Positions 19,601-26,825 of a DNA stretch of 64,000 nt are shown here, piece after piece (within the stretch, counting starts at the first letter, position 1; the number at the start of each line of letters is the position of its first letter). The position numbers and the translations under genes were made by a program. Source of the stretch: Lacinutrix sp. 5H-3-7-4. GTDB lineage: Bacteria; Bacteroidota; Bacteroidia; Flavobacteriales; Flavobacteriaceae. The notes under the pieces are model-generated. The model was not told where the DNA came from. It saw nothing but the letters and a program-made list of their open reading frames with translations, and searched no databases. The stretch is from positions 372,001-436,000 of the forward strand of contig NC_015638.1 of the NCBI RefSeq assembly GCF_000211855.2. The letters run 5' to 3'.

Positions 19601-21047
19601 CACTAACAGGTGTCACACTAGCAGTAAAATCATCTTGAAATGAAATTACAATATCATCTTGAGCACTACAAGGATCTCCAAAAGCAGCATCTGTACCATC
19701 TGCTAACAACGTATAAGTTCCTGATTGATTTACTGTTATAGTAGAACTAGTTTCTCCTGGTATTGTTACACCATCTAATTGCCATTCAAATGTATTGAAA
19801 GCTCCATTAAACGAAGGTGTAATTGTATAAGAATCTCCAGAACATATAGATTGGTCATCTCCTAAATCTACTTGACAAATAATATCACAATTAGTATCTA
19901 TTGATCCCGGATTAGGGACTAAATTAATATAACCATCATCTTGACTATAATTTGTTACTAAAAGCATATAAAATGAGTTCGCTGGTGCATTTGGAACAAA
20001 AATCTGTTCTGTAGCAGAACCAGAAAAACTACAATCTACTTGAGTTGTAGAGTTTAAGTTTGAAGCACCACATTGAGGCTCTGTAAAAGGTCCCCAAATT
20101 ATGAAATCGACATCATTTCCACCACCTGTTTGATTAGGACCATCAAATTGTGTTAAAGTGAAATCTAAATCTCCAGCTACATCACCCGTTTGTAAAAAAT
20201 ACCATATTGGATCTGGTTGAGACCCTAAACATCCATAATCTATTCCTGCCTCAGCATTATTTGGACCTGTTTGAGAAGGTACATTTACAATATCTGAACA
20301 TATAGGTTGTGCGGCAATACAAACATCAGAATTTAAAACATTTATTGTAATCGTATCTGTATCTGCACAGTCTAAAGTATTATCATCATCTACTGTAAAT
20401 GTTACAGTATAACTTCCTGCCACACCATAAGCATGTGTTACATTTAAACCTGTTTCAGTAGGTGTTCCATCTCCAAAATCCCATGTGTAAGTTGCATTAG
20501 TACTATCTCCAGAAAATGTACCACTTCCATTAAAAGTAACTACTTCTCCAGGTAACACTGCTATAACACCAGCTGTTGCTACAGGATCTGTACTATCTAT
20601 AGATGCTGTAATATCTTGACAAGGTACAACACATTCTATTGCAGCTTCCCAACCAATTGTATTTCCTCCTCCATCACTTACAAAGTGAATTGTTAAACAG
20701 CCTGAAGTATTTGCTGTAGATGTCACAATAGTTCCTGGAAAGTTTGTAGCTCCACCTCCAGAATAACTTCCTATTACAGGTGCTGTAGTGTCATCTCCAT
20801 CATAAATTGTCATAATATCTGATCCTCCTTGAGTACCAAATGTAATAAAGTCTAATACTACAGCTTCACCTGGTGTAGGAGAACAAATTGTAAGTACAAA
20901 ATCTTCGTTACTAGAATAATTTGAGGCTCCTCCAGAATCTAAAAAAGAACCAGAGCATTGACTAACTGTACCGTTTTGCATCAAGACATCTTGAGCAAAA
21001 CAATTAATTGAAATAAAAATTGTTATAAGGGTAATAATACGTTTCAT
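13674..21047 (-). CDS. Giant repeat-built cell-surface adhesin, T9SS type B sorting domain
   Basis: A 2457-residue secreted protein. In order: signal peptide (1-19, ending CFAQ), a CUB-like domain (about 25-140), a PKD domain (about 145-240, WDFGDG), a pre-repeat region (240-390, with WYFLQTGDVAGDLDF), an Ig-like domain (390-475), seven tandem A repeats of about 88 residues (476-1097), ten tandem B repeats of 90-110 residues (1098-2192, the tenth split by an aspartate-rich insertion), an Ig-like region (2193-2365) and the gliding-motility-associated C-terminal domain (2369-2457, YFTPNGDGYNETWNI). That last domain marks type 9 secretion with attachment to the cell surface. The role is probably adhesion or surface matrix; no catalytic domain was recognised. 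The small secreted gene just upstream is likely its operon partner. No PorP/SprF-like gene, the usual neighbour of such proteins, lies beside it. Confidence 0.9.
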   Translation of the reverse strand: MKRIITLITIFISINCFAQDVLMQNGTVSQCSGSFLDSGGASNYSSNEDFVLTICSPTPGEAVVLDFITFGTQGGSDIMTIYDGDDTTAPVIGSYSGGGATNFPGTIVTSTANTSGCLTIHFVSDGGGNTIGWEAAIECVVPCQDITASIDSTDPVATAGVIAVLPGEVVTFNGSGTFSGDSTNATYTWDFGDGTPTETGLNVTHAYGVAGSYTVTFTVDDDNTLDCADTDTITINVLNSDVCIAAQPICSDIVNVPSQTGPNNAEAGIDYGCLGSQPDPIWYFLQTGDVAGDLDFTLTQFDGPNQTGGGNDVDFIIWGPFTEPQCGASNLNSTTQVDCSFSGSATEQIFVPNAPANSFYMLLVTNYSQDDGYINLVPNPGSIDTNCDIICQVDLGDDQSICSGDSYTITPSFNGAFNTFEWQLDGVTIPGETSSTITVNQSGTYTLLADGTDAAFGDPCSAQDDIVISFQDDFTASVTPVSATVCTGGDAVFTITGDATNIVDYNINGGGTLQTTLDASGESTITVTGVTTDQVITLESVSDASASCSAPLTESATVTIGTSPSVTLSSNNVTCSGGDAIFTITGDSGNIVDYNINSGATEQVTIDGTGEGIVTITNVTTDQTITLITVTNPTTSCSSTLTDTNTVTIEADPVITGLTTNTDICSGDDAIFTISGTPNDIIDYNINGGATEQVTVDASGNAIVTLTGVTANQTITLEQITSAATSCTAPLADTDTVIVNPSPTATVASNTDICSGDDAIFTITGTTASVVNYNINGGGTLQTTLDASGESIITIIGATTNQVLTLESIVDSSTTCNAILTESTTVVVNPNPTVVLSSNTAVCNGDDAVFTISGDAGDIVDYNINSGATEQVAIDATGEAIVTIIGVTSSQTITLESVINPTTSCSSILSDTNTVTIEPSPFVTGLTTNTDICSGDDAIFTITGTPNDIIDYNINGGATEQVTVDASGDAIVTIIGAVANQIITLEQVTSATTSCSSVLTDTATIIVNPNPMATVTSNIAICPGDDAVFTISGVAGDTVDYNINGGATTQTVLDASGESIITVFAPAVDQELQLEEVLDSNTSCVGVLTESDTVVVNPLPTVVTPTPLEVCDDATPDGITAIDLTLKNQEISGGNPAYTVSYYFTPLDAINATNPLAIPYTNQTPNMQTVYVRVEDANTGCFDTTSLELVVEQAPVAFTPAALEYCDPDSDGFGEFMLSDTEAEITAGAPGLTVTYHETMADAMNNVNALSSPYNNIVANMQTIYVRVESSTIATDCASFVELVLIVNPTPQITDPTALEVCDDDADGFATFNLPSKDAEILNLLDTDPTNDLDPTQYTVTYYITPGDAMAGTNPIATPNAYVNTSNPQIVHVRVEDTANDCFTNTTLELIVNPLPVLVQPDPLALCDVNNPGDEVEAFTLEDANAQILNGQTGITLTYFDTQAGADTNDAAAQIFSPYTNTVNPQTVYVRAENDNTGCVSTITLDLRVNPLPSPVAMPAAIEECDDDNDGFASFDLDAQSAIITNGEPDITISYYETQDDAMNMVNPLVSPYNNIVANIQTIYVLAENDNTGCFTIVEMPLIVQPAPVVPLDIEDYIICDDDDDGFNQFDFDAVITPQIFTAGQTVADFTLTYHTTQANADSGNNPIINTSNYTNNSNPQTIYIRLESNTNGCVTTGEFIIRVEFPPVLDPNYDNELAQCDDLDANYMEANDGFTSFDLTVEDSEIVNGNNSWVVTYYETMADAQGDVNAIADPTNYTNTMNGPQTLYVRVTDNDTGCFSFTTVTLRVLPNPSPTPDPEDLIVCDDTNAGDLIEVFDLTQNEIAIINGELNVTASYYTSQDDAITGNNAIADPTMHTNEDPNNPGTGITPQTIYVRLTNGDDNTGLNGTGCYSLVSFDVIVNPLPTVTPVDDYIICELFNDGMADFDLDGTMTAAILNGQDPSIFTVSYHETQAEADAAINGLNSPYTNITNPQTIYVNITNTITGCDVATLNFNIEVQEAAQANPDGVAIVYEQCDDNMEFDGDPSNDTVQFNLETQNPFVLDGQDANNYTVSYYENQADADAGTNPLPFLYENTSNPQVIIVRVDNDTMIVTPISLDLSSLTTGLDVDSDGNIDTIDTNGDGVFDIVDINGDGIAEGFDSDADGIIDYIDLDGDGNGDLVDLNNDGVVDNGQDSSICYETAEVTLQVNPLPAFDLDDSYLLCINTNGTEVVNSPLVDTGLDASLYSFEWSYEGNVMAGETGPSIMPTEGGNYSVIVTDTSTSANTMCMSSDSTVVDVSEPPVISYELLTAAFADQHDVQVTASGSTATSIAVYEFSLNGGAWQLGTANADGSYSHTFTNIPAGGIVVTARDVNGCGEVSEEIMVLDYPVYFTPNGDGYNETWNIYSISNYPDAKIYIFDRFGKLLKQISPLGDGWNGTYNGNPMPTSDYWFTVEYTDTATNTKKHFRAHFTLKR
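14470..17756 (-). repeat. Ten tandem B repeats inside the adhesin gene
   Basis: Each unit of about 90-110 codons carries the pattern (V/I)CDD-x-DGF-x-F-L near its start, then (V/L)(T/S)YY-x-T-x-A-A in the middle, then NPQT(I/V)YVRVE-x-TGC and a closing L-x-VNPLP. Ten copies can be counted from translated residues about 1098 to 2192. They differ in length (copies 3, 8 and 10 are longer) and are diverged at the DNA level, so this is an old protein-domain array, not a fresh duplication. Similar arrays are common in flavobacterial surface proteins. Confidence 0.85.
14520..14735 (-). repeat. Aspartate-rich calcium-type repeats inserted in the tenth B repeat
   Basis: About 70 codons (residues near 2105-2175) encode six to seven units of the form D-x-(D/N)-x-DG-x-x-D-x-(I/V)D, such as DVDSDGNIDTID and DLDGDGNGDLVD. 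This is the thrombospondin type 3/dockerin-like loop pattern that binds calcium in known proteins. The block separates the VRVDNDT strand from the ICYETAEVTLQVNPLP strand of the last B unit. Confidence 0.8.
17757..19622 (-). repeat. Seven tandem A repeats inside the adhesin gene
   Basis: Seven units of about 88 codons, each with C-x-GDDA(I/V)FTI(T/S)G, then DYNINGGAT, then (V/L)DASG and TSC...L(T/S)(D/E)(T/S)-x-TV. Units 1 and 4 (GGGTLQTTLDASGES), 2 and 5 (NINSGATEQV, NPTTSCSS) and 3 and 6 (TPNDIIDYNINGGATEQVTV) are the closest pairs, and unit 7 resembles 1 and 4. The array therefore has a three-unit higher-order period. Confidence 0.85.
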
Positions 21048-21058
21048 AGAGATCCTAA

Positions 21059-21529
21059 TTATTTTCTGTATTGTGATTTAATTTGTATTACATAATCTGT
21101 ATTATCAATAATATACATATATGTTCCTTTAGAGAAAAAAGCCATTTTATATTTTAAAGGGTTAAAGTTTTCTATACTGTTAACATTTTCTTTCTTTTGT
21201 AATACGTAATCATTAGACATAGCTACTTGAGATAAAAGTAGACCTTTTTTTCCTTTAGAATTAGGAGCTATCTTTTTTATTGTTATTCTATTTCTAAGAA
21301 GATGTTTTATACTTTTTAAAAAATTAACATCATTAAAAACAAGCTCATCGGCTTTATCACCAAAAACCTCTACAATAAACTGTTTCTCTTTTTTTGTTAA
21401 CTTTCCATCTAAATTGTTAGCTTTTGCATAATTTACATCTGCTTTTTTTGCCCAATCAGACTGAGCTTCAACCTTATTCGCTGCGATTGAGAAGAAACAG
21501 CTAAAGATTATAATAGTAATAATTCTCAT
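21059..21529 (-). CDS. Small secreted protein upstream of the adhesin gene
   Basis: A 156-residue protein with a signal peptide (MRIITIIIFSCFFSIAANK...EAQ, cleavage near residue 23). The mature part is basic and has KLTKKEKQFIVEVFGDKADELVF and a C-terminal segment MAFFSKGTYMYIIDNTDYVIQI. I recognise no family. It ends 11 bases before the adhesin start, on the same strand, so it is very likely the first gene of a two-gene operon. That placement suggests a role in export, folding or anchoring of the adhesin, but nothing in its sequence proves this. No promoter of the standard form was seen in front of it. Confidence 0.7.
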   Translation of the reverse strand: MRIITIIIFSCFFSIAANKVEAQSDWAKKADVNYAKANNLDGKLTKKEKQFIVEVFGDKADELVFNDVNFLKSIKHLLRNRITIKKIAPNSKGKKGLLLSQVAMSNDYVLQKKENVNSIENFNPLKYKMAFFSKGTYMYIIDNTDYVIQIKSQYRK

Positions 21530-21680
21530 ATTAATTACGTGTATTTTAGTTTAAAAAATTAAGTTGCGGAAATTAATAAATTTTTAACAAACCAACTGTT
21601 AAATTACTGTTTTTTACTTTAAACATACAACAACACAAATTAAAAAACTCCTACCTAGTAGCACTCTTTTTTTTATTACT

Positions 21681-21688
21681 TATCTTTG
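21681..21688 (+). promoter_or_regulatory. Probable -7 box of the folE promoter
   Basis: TATCTTTG followed by CA is an exact match to the -7 consensus, about 27 bases before the folE ATG. At the -33 position the sequence is TAG instead of TTG, so this half is imperfect. Confidence 0.45.
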
Positions 21689-21714
21689 CAGACTAAAGAT
21701 TTTTTTTTCAAAAT

Positions 21715-22392
21715 ATGAAGGTTGAAAACACAACAAATGACTATGACGAATTAGGAGAAAACCACGTTGGCACTTCTTCTGATACTCCCATGAAATCTGA
21801 CGCTTTTAAGCTAACAGACAAAGAGAAAATAGACCGTATTCAAAATGATGTTCGTAACATCATGGAAACACTAGGTTTAGATTTAACAGACGATAGTTTG
21901 AGTGGTACACCAAAACGTGTTGCAAAAATGTTTGTAAACGAAATATTTGGTGGTTTAAATCCAGACAAAAAACCAAATGCTTCTACTTTTGATAACAAGT
22001 ATAAGTATGGTGAAATGCTGGTAGAAAAAAACATTACACTTTACTCTACCTGCGAACACCACCTATTACCAATAGTTGGTAAAGCACATATAGCTTACAT
22101 TTCTAATGGTAATGTCGTTGGTTTATCTAAAATGAATCGTATTGTAGACTATTTTGCAAAACGCCCACAAGTACAAGAACGTTTAACAATACAAGTTGTA
22201 AAAGAACTTCAAAAAGTTTTAAACACAGAAGATGTTGCCTGTGTAATAGATGCTAAACACCTATGCGTAAATTCAAGAGGTATTCGTGATATTGAAAGTA
22301 GCACGGTAACTTCAGAATTTGGTGGTCAATTTAAAAACAAAGAAACCAAACGTGAGTTTTTAGATTACATTAGCTTAGAGACTAAATTTTAA
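21715..22392 (+). CDS. folE: GTP cyclohydrolase I
   Basis: FolE opens GTP and recyclises it to 7,8-dihydroneopterin triphosphate, the entry to tetrahydrofolate and, in this phylum, often to queuosine. The 225-residue product has a variable N-terminal 45 residues and then the tunnel-fold domain with the zinc-site motif CEHHLLPIVGKAHIAYI near residue 112, GLSKMNRIVDYFAKRPQVQERLT and the second zinc cysteine in IDAKHLCVNSRGI. QueE, which acts later in queuosine synthesis, is at 38 kb. cysS follows after 53 bases. Confidence 0.97.
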   Translation: MKVENTTNDYDELGENHVGTSSDTPMKSDAFKLTDKEKIDRIQNDVRNIMETLGLDLTDDSLSGTPKRVAKMFVNEIFGGLNPDKKPNASTFDNKYKYGEMLVEKNITLYSTCEHHLLPIVGKAHIAYISNGNVVGLSKMNRIVDYFAKRPQVQERLTIQVVKELQKVLNTEDVACVIDAKHLCVNSRGIRDIESSTVTSEFGGQFKNKETKREFLDYISLETKF

Positions 22393-22445
22393 TATTTTTG
22401 TCTTCCATTTAAAACACAAAAAGTTTCATTCTAACTATAAAAGCA

Positions 22446-23927
22446 ATGCAGTTATACAAAAATCAACAAATAAAAATCTATAATTCTTTAACAGGAAAAA
22501 AAGAACCTTTTAAATCTATAAACGAAGGTTATGTTGGTATGTATGTTTGCGGTCCTACTGTTTATAGTAATGTACATTTAGGTAATGTAAGAACATTTAT
22601 GTCTTTTGACATGGTTTTTCGCTACCTTAAACATTTAGGATATAAAGTGCGTTACGTTCGTAATATTACAGATGCTGGACATTTAGAAAACGATGCAGAT
22701 GTTGGAGAAGATAAAATAACAAAAAAAGCACGTTTAGAGGAAATAGAACCAATGGAAATTGTACAGCGTTATACTGTAGATTTTCACAATGTAATAAACA
22801 CATTTAATTTACTACCTCCAAGTATAGAGCCAACAGCAACAGGACATATTATTGAGCAAATAGAACTTATAAACGCTATTATAGAAAATGGTTTTGGTTA
22901 CGTAGTAAATGGCTCTGTATATTTCGATGTTCACAAGTATAACGAAACCAACGACTATGGTATTTTAAGCAAGCGAAAACTTGAAGACTTAATACATAAC
23001 ACCAGAGCATTAGACGGACAGAGCGACAAAAAAAACCCTCAAGATTTTGCACTTTGGAAAAAAGCCGAACCCACACACATTATGCGTTGGCCATCACCAT
23101 GGAGTGACGGTTTTCCAGGTTGGCATTTAGAATGTACAGCCATGAGCACAAAATATTTAGGTAATCAATTTGATATTCATGGTGGCGGTATGGATTTAAA
23201 ATTTCCACATCACGAATGTGAAATTGCCCAAAACCAAGCAGCACTTGGGCAATCTCCAGTAAACTACTGGATGCATGCCAATATGTTAGAACTTAACGGC
23301 GCAAGAATGAGTAAATCTACAGGAAATATTATAAATCCTGCCGAGCTACTTTCAGGCAAAAACAATATCATGTCTAAAGCCTACAACCCAAGTGTTGTAC
23401 GATTTTTCATGATGCAATCTGCATACAGAAGTGTTTTAGACCTAACAGACAATGGTCTTTTAGCAAGCGAAAAAGGCTTTAATAGGCTAATGAATGCTGT
23501 AGCCGATATAGAAAAGCTAAAAACAGCAAACCAAACCAATTTCGATATACAAGCATGGAAGCAATCTTGCTACGATGCCATGAACGACGATTTTAATACA
23601 CCAATTTTAATTGCAAATCTATTTGAAGGCGTAAACCAAGTAAATGCAATAAAAGAAGGAAGCAAAACAATAACAACCGAAGACTTAAAAACACTAAAAG
23701 ACGTTTTTAATATTTTTGTGTTCGATATTTTAGGCTTAAAAAACAATCAAGAATCTGGTGCCGGAACAGAAAAACTATCAGGAGCCGTAGAGCTACTAAT
23801 AAAATTAAGACAAGAAGCAAGAGCAAATAAAGACTTTGCCCTATCAGATAAAATACGTGACGAATTAGCAGCAGTAGGCATCACATTAAACGACAGCAGA
23901 GAAGGCACAACATTCACAACAAATTAG
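22446..23927 (+). CDS. cysS: Cysteinyl-tRNA synthetase
   Basis: Class I synthetase charging tRNA-Cys. The 493-residue protein has the zinc cysteine and HIGH-type signature in [18 protein letters not shown] near residue 30, the second zinc ligands in WHLECTAMS and HHECEIAQ near 225-255, and the KMSKS loop as RMSKSTGN near 285. The DALR anticodon domain fills the C-terminus. A -7-like TATTTTTG at 22393-22400 overlaps the end of the folE region, so the gene may have its own promoter besides read-through from folE. yidD follows after 32 bases. Confidence 0.97.
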   Translation: MQLYKNQQIKIYNSLTGKKEPFKSINEGYVGMYVCGPTVYSNVHLGNVRTFMSFDMVFRYLKHLGYKVRYVRNITDAGHLENDADVGEDKITKKARLEEIEPMEIVQRYTVDFHNVINTFNLLPPSIEPTATGHIIEQIELINAIIENGFGYVVNGSVYFDVHKYNETNDYGILSKRKLEDLIHNTRALDGQSDKKNPQDFALWKKAEPTHIMRWPSPWSDGFPGWHLECTAMSTKYLGNQFDIHGGGMDLKFPHHECEIAQNQAALGQSPVNYWMHANMLELNGARMSKSTGNIINPAELLSGKNNIMSKAYNPSVVRFFMMQSAYRSVLDLTDNGLLASEKGFNRLMNAVADIEKLKTANQTNFDIQAWKQSCYDAMNDDFNTPILIANLFEGVNQVNAIKEGSKTITTEDLKTLKDVFNIFVFDILGLKNNQESGAGTEKLSGAVELLIKLRQEARANKDFALSDKIRDELAAVGITLNDSREGTTFTTN

Positions 23928-23959
23928 TCTAAAAAAGACTAATAACTGTTGTATAAAAA

Positions 23960-24181
23960 ATGAAAAAAATAGCAATCGCACCCTTTCTATTTATAATAAA
24001 AGTCTATCAAACTTTTATATCACCATTTACACCAGCAACGTGTAGATACCAACCTACATGCTCACAATACACCAAAGAAGCATTAACAAAACACGGTTTT
24101 TTAAAAGGAATGAAACTAAGTATAAACCGAATATTGAGTTGTCATCCTTGGGGAGGCAAAGGTTACGATCCAGTACCATAA
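23960..24181 (+). CDS. yidD: YidD membrane protein insertion efficiency factor
   Basis: A 73-residue protein with the full YidD signature: [20 protein letters not shown] at residues 11-30, then [16 protein letters not shown] and [17 protein letters not shown] at the end. YidD is a small amphipathic protein that helps YidC insert inner membrane proteins; the three conserved cysteines are present. It is the last gene of the folE-cysS-yidD run, and its stop is directly followed by the inverted repeat element. Confidence 0.95.
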   Translation: MKKIAIAPFLFIIKVYQTFISPFTPATCRYQPTCSQYTKEALTKHGFLKGMKLSINRILSCHPWGGKGYDPVP

Positions 24182-24189
24182 AATTAATA

Positions 24190-24292
24190 GCGTTACCAAG
24201 CCAGCAAGCATGTCTTGGTCAGGCTGTACACTATATCTTTTTTTTGCCATATACGGCAGCAAAAAAAAGGATGCCGTTTCCATCCTTAACGC
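24190..24292 (+). repeat. Inverted repeat element, copy 1
   Basis: Bases 24190-24225 (GCGTTACCAAGCCAG to CTTGGTCAGGCT) recur perfectly, in opposite orientation, at 26710-26745: 36 of 36 bases. Bases 24279-24292 (TCCATCCTTAACGC) also recur inverted at 26658-26671. The 53 bases between are not shared and hold a hairpin with T and A runs around GCCATATACGGC. The core itself can pair ACCAAG with CTTGGT. It sits between yidD and lgt. It encodes nothing that I can see; it may be a dispersed structured repeat or a small RNA. Confidence 0.8.
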
Positions 24293-24372
24293 ACTACCAA
24301 AGATTAGTTTTTAAATAAACATTGTAATCTCCAATGGTTAATACTATATTTACGCTTATTAAAAAATAACCT

Positions 24373-25296
24373 ATGTACTTATTAGAATTCAACTGGAATC
24401 CATTAACAGGAATTGATATTGTTGGAAATTTTAAAATTCACTTTTACAGCCTAATGTGGGTCATCGCATTTGTTTTAGGCTGGAATATAATGAAACGTAT
24501 TTTTTTACGAGAAAAAGTAAACATAGAATATTTAGACCCACTATTTATTTACACCGTTTTAGCAACCATGCTTGGTGCACGATTAGGTCACGTAATTTTT
24601 TATCAACCAGAACTATTCTCTCAAGACTTTTTTAGTGTATTTCTACCATTTCGTTTTAATCCAGTGTTTGAATTTTCAGGATTCTCTGGTTTAGCAAGTC
24701 ATGGTGCCGCAATAGGAATTATAGTTGCTATGTATTTATACCGCAAAAAATATAAGTACAAATCTATAATGTGGATTTTAGACCGTATTGTAATAACCGT
24801 AGCATCTGGTGCTGTATTTATAAGAATAGGAAACTTTATAAACTCTGAAATTATAGGAAAAACAACAGACTCTCCATTAGGCGTACGGTTTATACAAGAA
24901 TACTACAGAAAAGAAGAAATTGTCAAGCTTACTGGAATTCAAGATTACAAAAAAGCTTACCAAGCTGTAACAAACAATCCACAATTTCAAAACCTATTAG
25001 AAGCCGTACCTTATAGGCATGCAGCACAATTATACGAAGCATTTGCTTACATATTTGTTTTTCTAATACTTTTATACTTCTATTTAAAAACAAATAAAGG
25101 CAATCAACCAGGTTTTCTATTTGGGTTATTTTTAATCCTATTATGGACAGTACGTTTCTTTGTAGAATTTGTAAAAGAAGCACAAAATGCAGAGCGCGCA
25201 GAATGGTTACTAAATACAGGTCAATTATTAAGTATTCCATTTATTTTAATAGGACTTTACTTTGTGTTTTTTTACAAACAAAAACAAACTAACTAA
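24373..25296 (+). CDS. lgt: Prolipoprotein diacylglyceryl transferase
   Basis: Lgt moves diacylglycerol from phosphatidylglycerol to the lipobox cysteine, the first step in lipoprotein maturation, in the inner membrane. The 307-residue protein has about seven membrane spans, MLGARLGHVIFYQPELF near residue 57, FSGLASHGAAIGI near 100 with the conserved histidine, and the signature RIGNFINSEIIGK near 153. There is an extra segment (residues 175-215) before the final spans, usual for Bacteroidota Lgt. At least four lipoproteins in this window would be its clients. A near-consensus promoter (TTG, 20 bases, TATATTTA) lies about 20-50 bases upstream. Confidence 0.96.
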   Translation: MYLLEFNWNPLTGIDIVGNFKIHFYSLMWVIAFVLGWNIMKRIFLREKVNIEYLDPLFIYTVLATMLGARLGHVIFYQPELFSQDFFSVFLPFRFNPVFEFSGFSGLASHGAAIGIIVAMYLYRKKYKYKSIMWILDRIVITVASGAVFIRIGNFINSEIIGKTTDSPLGVRFIQEYYRKEEIVKLTGIQDYKKAYQAVTNNPQFQNLLEAVPYRHAAQLYEAFAYIFVFLILLYFYLKTNKGNQPGFLFGLFLILLWTVRFFVEFVKEAQNAERAEWLLNTGQLLSIPFILIGLYFVFFYKQKQTN

Positions 25297-25298
25297 TA

Positions 25299-25796
25299 AT
25301 GAGGATTTTTAAAATATTACTATTAAGCTGTTTTGCTCTATCTACAATTGTAGCTTGTAAAAATGAACCCAAAACAGTTAAACAAGCTAAAGTAACTTTC
25401 TCTAAAGAAGGAGAATTAACACTTAACAAAAGTGATAGCGATACTGTTGTAGCAAAATTAGATATTGAAATTTCTAAAACAGATTTTGAAATACAAACAG
25501 GTTTAATGTATAGAGATGGCATGAAAGAAAATCAAGGCATGCTATTTGTTTTTGATGAGATTAGCGAACGTAATTTTTACATGAAAAACACACGTTTTCC
25601 TTTAGATTTAATTTTCTTAGACCATAATAAAAAAGTAGTTAGCTTTCAAGAAAATGCTCAACCTTTAGACGAGAGTTCTTTACCATCTAATGCATTAGCT
25701 CAATTTGTTTTAGAGGTAAATGCAGGACTTTGCGAAAAATGGTTTTTAGAGGTTGGTGATACAATGGATTATTTTGAATATAAAATAGTGCAGTAA
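25299..25796 (+). CDS. DUF192 lipoprotein
   Basis: A 165-residue lipoprotein (signal ending TIVAC, Cys21) with one DUF192 domain: GLMYRDGMKENQGMLFVFDE, then FYMKNTRFPLDLIFLD and EVNAGLCEKWFLEVGD near the C-terminus. The family folds as a small beta barrel and its function is unknown; some archaeal and bacterial members may bind nucleotides or sugars. The ATG comes two bases after the lgt stop, so the two are surely co-transcribed. Confidence 0.88.
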   Translation: MRIFKILLLSCFALSTIVACKNEPKTVKQAKVTFSKEGELTLNKSDSDTVVAKLDIEISKTDFEIQTGLMYRDGMKENQGMLFVFDEISERNFYMKNTRFPLDLIFLDHNKKVVSFQENAQPLDESSLPSNALAQFVLEVNAGLCEKWFLEVGDTMDYFEYKIVQ

Positions 25797-25797
25797 T

Positions 25798-26649
25798 TTG
25801 AAACAATTTTGTGTAGAAATAGAGTCGAGTAAAAATCATTCTGTTTTTACAACTCAATTTGTACCTGCATCTAGTAATAATAAAAGTATTGTAATCTCAT
25901 CTGCAACCGGTGTTTTACAATCGTTCTATTTTAAATTTGCCGAGCATTTTTGCTCATTAGGCTTTACTGTTTATACTTTTGATTATTCTGGTATTGGCTT
26001 ATCTAAAAAAACAAGCTTAAAAAATAACACTTGCGATTTATACGATTGGGCTAATAACCAAGCCGATGTTTTAAAATTTGCTAAATCGCAAAACCTTAAA
26101 CATACTATTACTTTAATTACACATAGTATTGGCGGACAACTTATAGCGTTTAACAAACATATTTCACTTGTTTCTAATATTATTACTGTTGGGTCGCAAT
26201 CTGGCTATTGGAAATTATTTAGTGGCTTGGGTAAACTAAAAATGTTTTTGTATTGGTATTTGCTTATTCCTACCGCTACTCCTTTATTTGGTTATTTTCC
26301 TGCTAAAAAATTACGCCTTTTTGAAAACTTACCTAAACGTGTTGTTTACCAATGGCGCAGTTGGGGAATTAAAAATAATTACTTTTTAAGTAATGCAAAA
26401 ACTAATGCTTTATTTATAGATAGTATTACTTGCCCAATACTAGTTTTAAGTTTTCCGAATGATGGTTTTGCTCCTAAAAAAACGGTGGATTGGTTAGCTG
26501 ATGTTTTTAAATATGCCAAAGTAGATAGGCAGCATATTATACCTAGTGATTTAAATATTGAAGATGTTGGCCATTTTGGTTTCTTTAGACTACGTTTTGC
26601 TAATTCACTTTGGGTTAGCACAAACCATTGGATTGAGAAACACTCTTAG
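25798..26649 (+). CDS. Alpha/beta hydrolase, COG4757-like
   Basis: A 283-residue single-domain hydrolase. It has the nucleophile elbow THSIGGQLIAF near residue 103 (Ser), a strand-loop VISSATGVLQSFYFKFAEHF near the start, YDYSGIGLS-like turn TFDYSGIGLSKK, an acid loop near VLSFPNDGFAP and the catalytic histidine in EDVGHFGFF. The start is TTG at 25798, one base after the DUF192 stop; no ATG occurs close by, and the N-terminus reads well from the TTG. It is the third gene of the lgt unit. Substrate unknown. Confidence 0.8.
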   Translation: MKQFCVEIESSKNHSVFTTQFVPASSNNKSIVISSATGVLQSFYFKFAEHFCSLGFTVYTFDYSGIGLSKKTSLKNNTCDLYDWANNQADVLKFAKSQNLKHTITLITHSIGGQLIAFNKHISLVSNIITVGSQSGYWKLFSGLGKLKMFLYWYLLIPTATPLFGYFPAKKLRLFENLPKRVVYQWRSWGIKNNYFLSNAKTNALFIDSITCPILVLSFPNDGFAPKKTVDWLADVFKYAKVDRQHIIPSDLNIEDVGHFGFFRLRFANSLWVSTNHWIEKHS

Positions 26650-26657
26650 GCTTGCCC

Positions 26658-26745
26658 GCGTTAAGGATGGAGCAATTGTTGGAGCTCATTTTTAATAGCG
26701 ACTTGCGAGAGCCTGACCAAGACATGCTTGCTGGCTTGGTAACGC
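26658..26745 (-). repeat. Inverted repeat element, copy 2
   Basis: This is the second copy of the element at 24190-24292, in the opposite orientation. The 36-base core is at 26710-26745 and the 14-base outer arm (GCGTTAAGGATGGA) at 26658-26671; the 38 bases between differ in sequence and length from copy 1. It starts eight bases after the hydrolase stop, before a terminator. The two copies bracket lgt, the DUF192 gene and the hydrolase gene. Confidence 0.8.
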
Positions 26746-26769
26746 CCAAATCATTATTTTTAATGTATA

Positions 26770-26806
26770 AAAAAAGCCTTTTAGTTTTATACTAAAAGGC
26801 TTTTTT
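26770..26806. terminator. Bidirectional terminator between the hydrolase gene and secDF
   Basis: A perfect 16 bp hairpin (arms 26770-26785 and 26791-26806, core GCCTTTTAGT/ACTAAAAGGC) with a five-base loop and A/T runs on both sides. It lies between two convergent genes and should stop both. Confidence 0.88.
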
Positions 26807-26825
26807 ATTGTTTTAAGGTTTTAGA

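Noticed and set aside
14470-19622. CRISPR-like regular repetition in the 13.7-21 kb gene
   Set aside because: The repeat is at the protein level with units of about 265-330 bases and one continuous reading frame, so it is a domain array.
24058-24318. Open frame of 86 codons on the plus strand
   Set aside because: It overlaps yidD in another frame and then runs through inverted repeat copy 1; yidD is the real gene.
24190-26745. Composite transposon flanked by inverted repeats
   Set aside because: No transposase, no target-site duplication seen at the outer ends, and the enclosed lgt is an essential gene.
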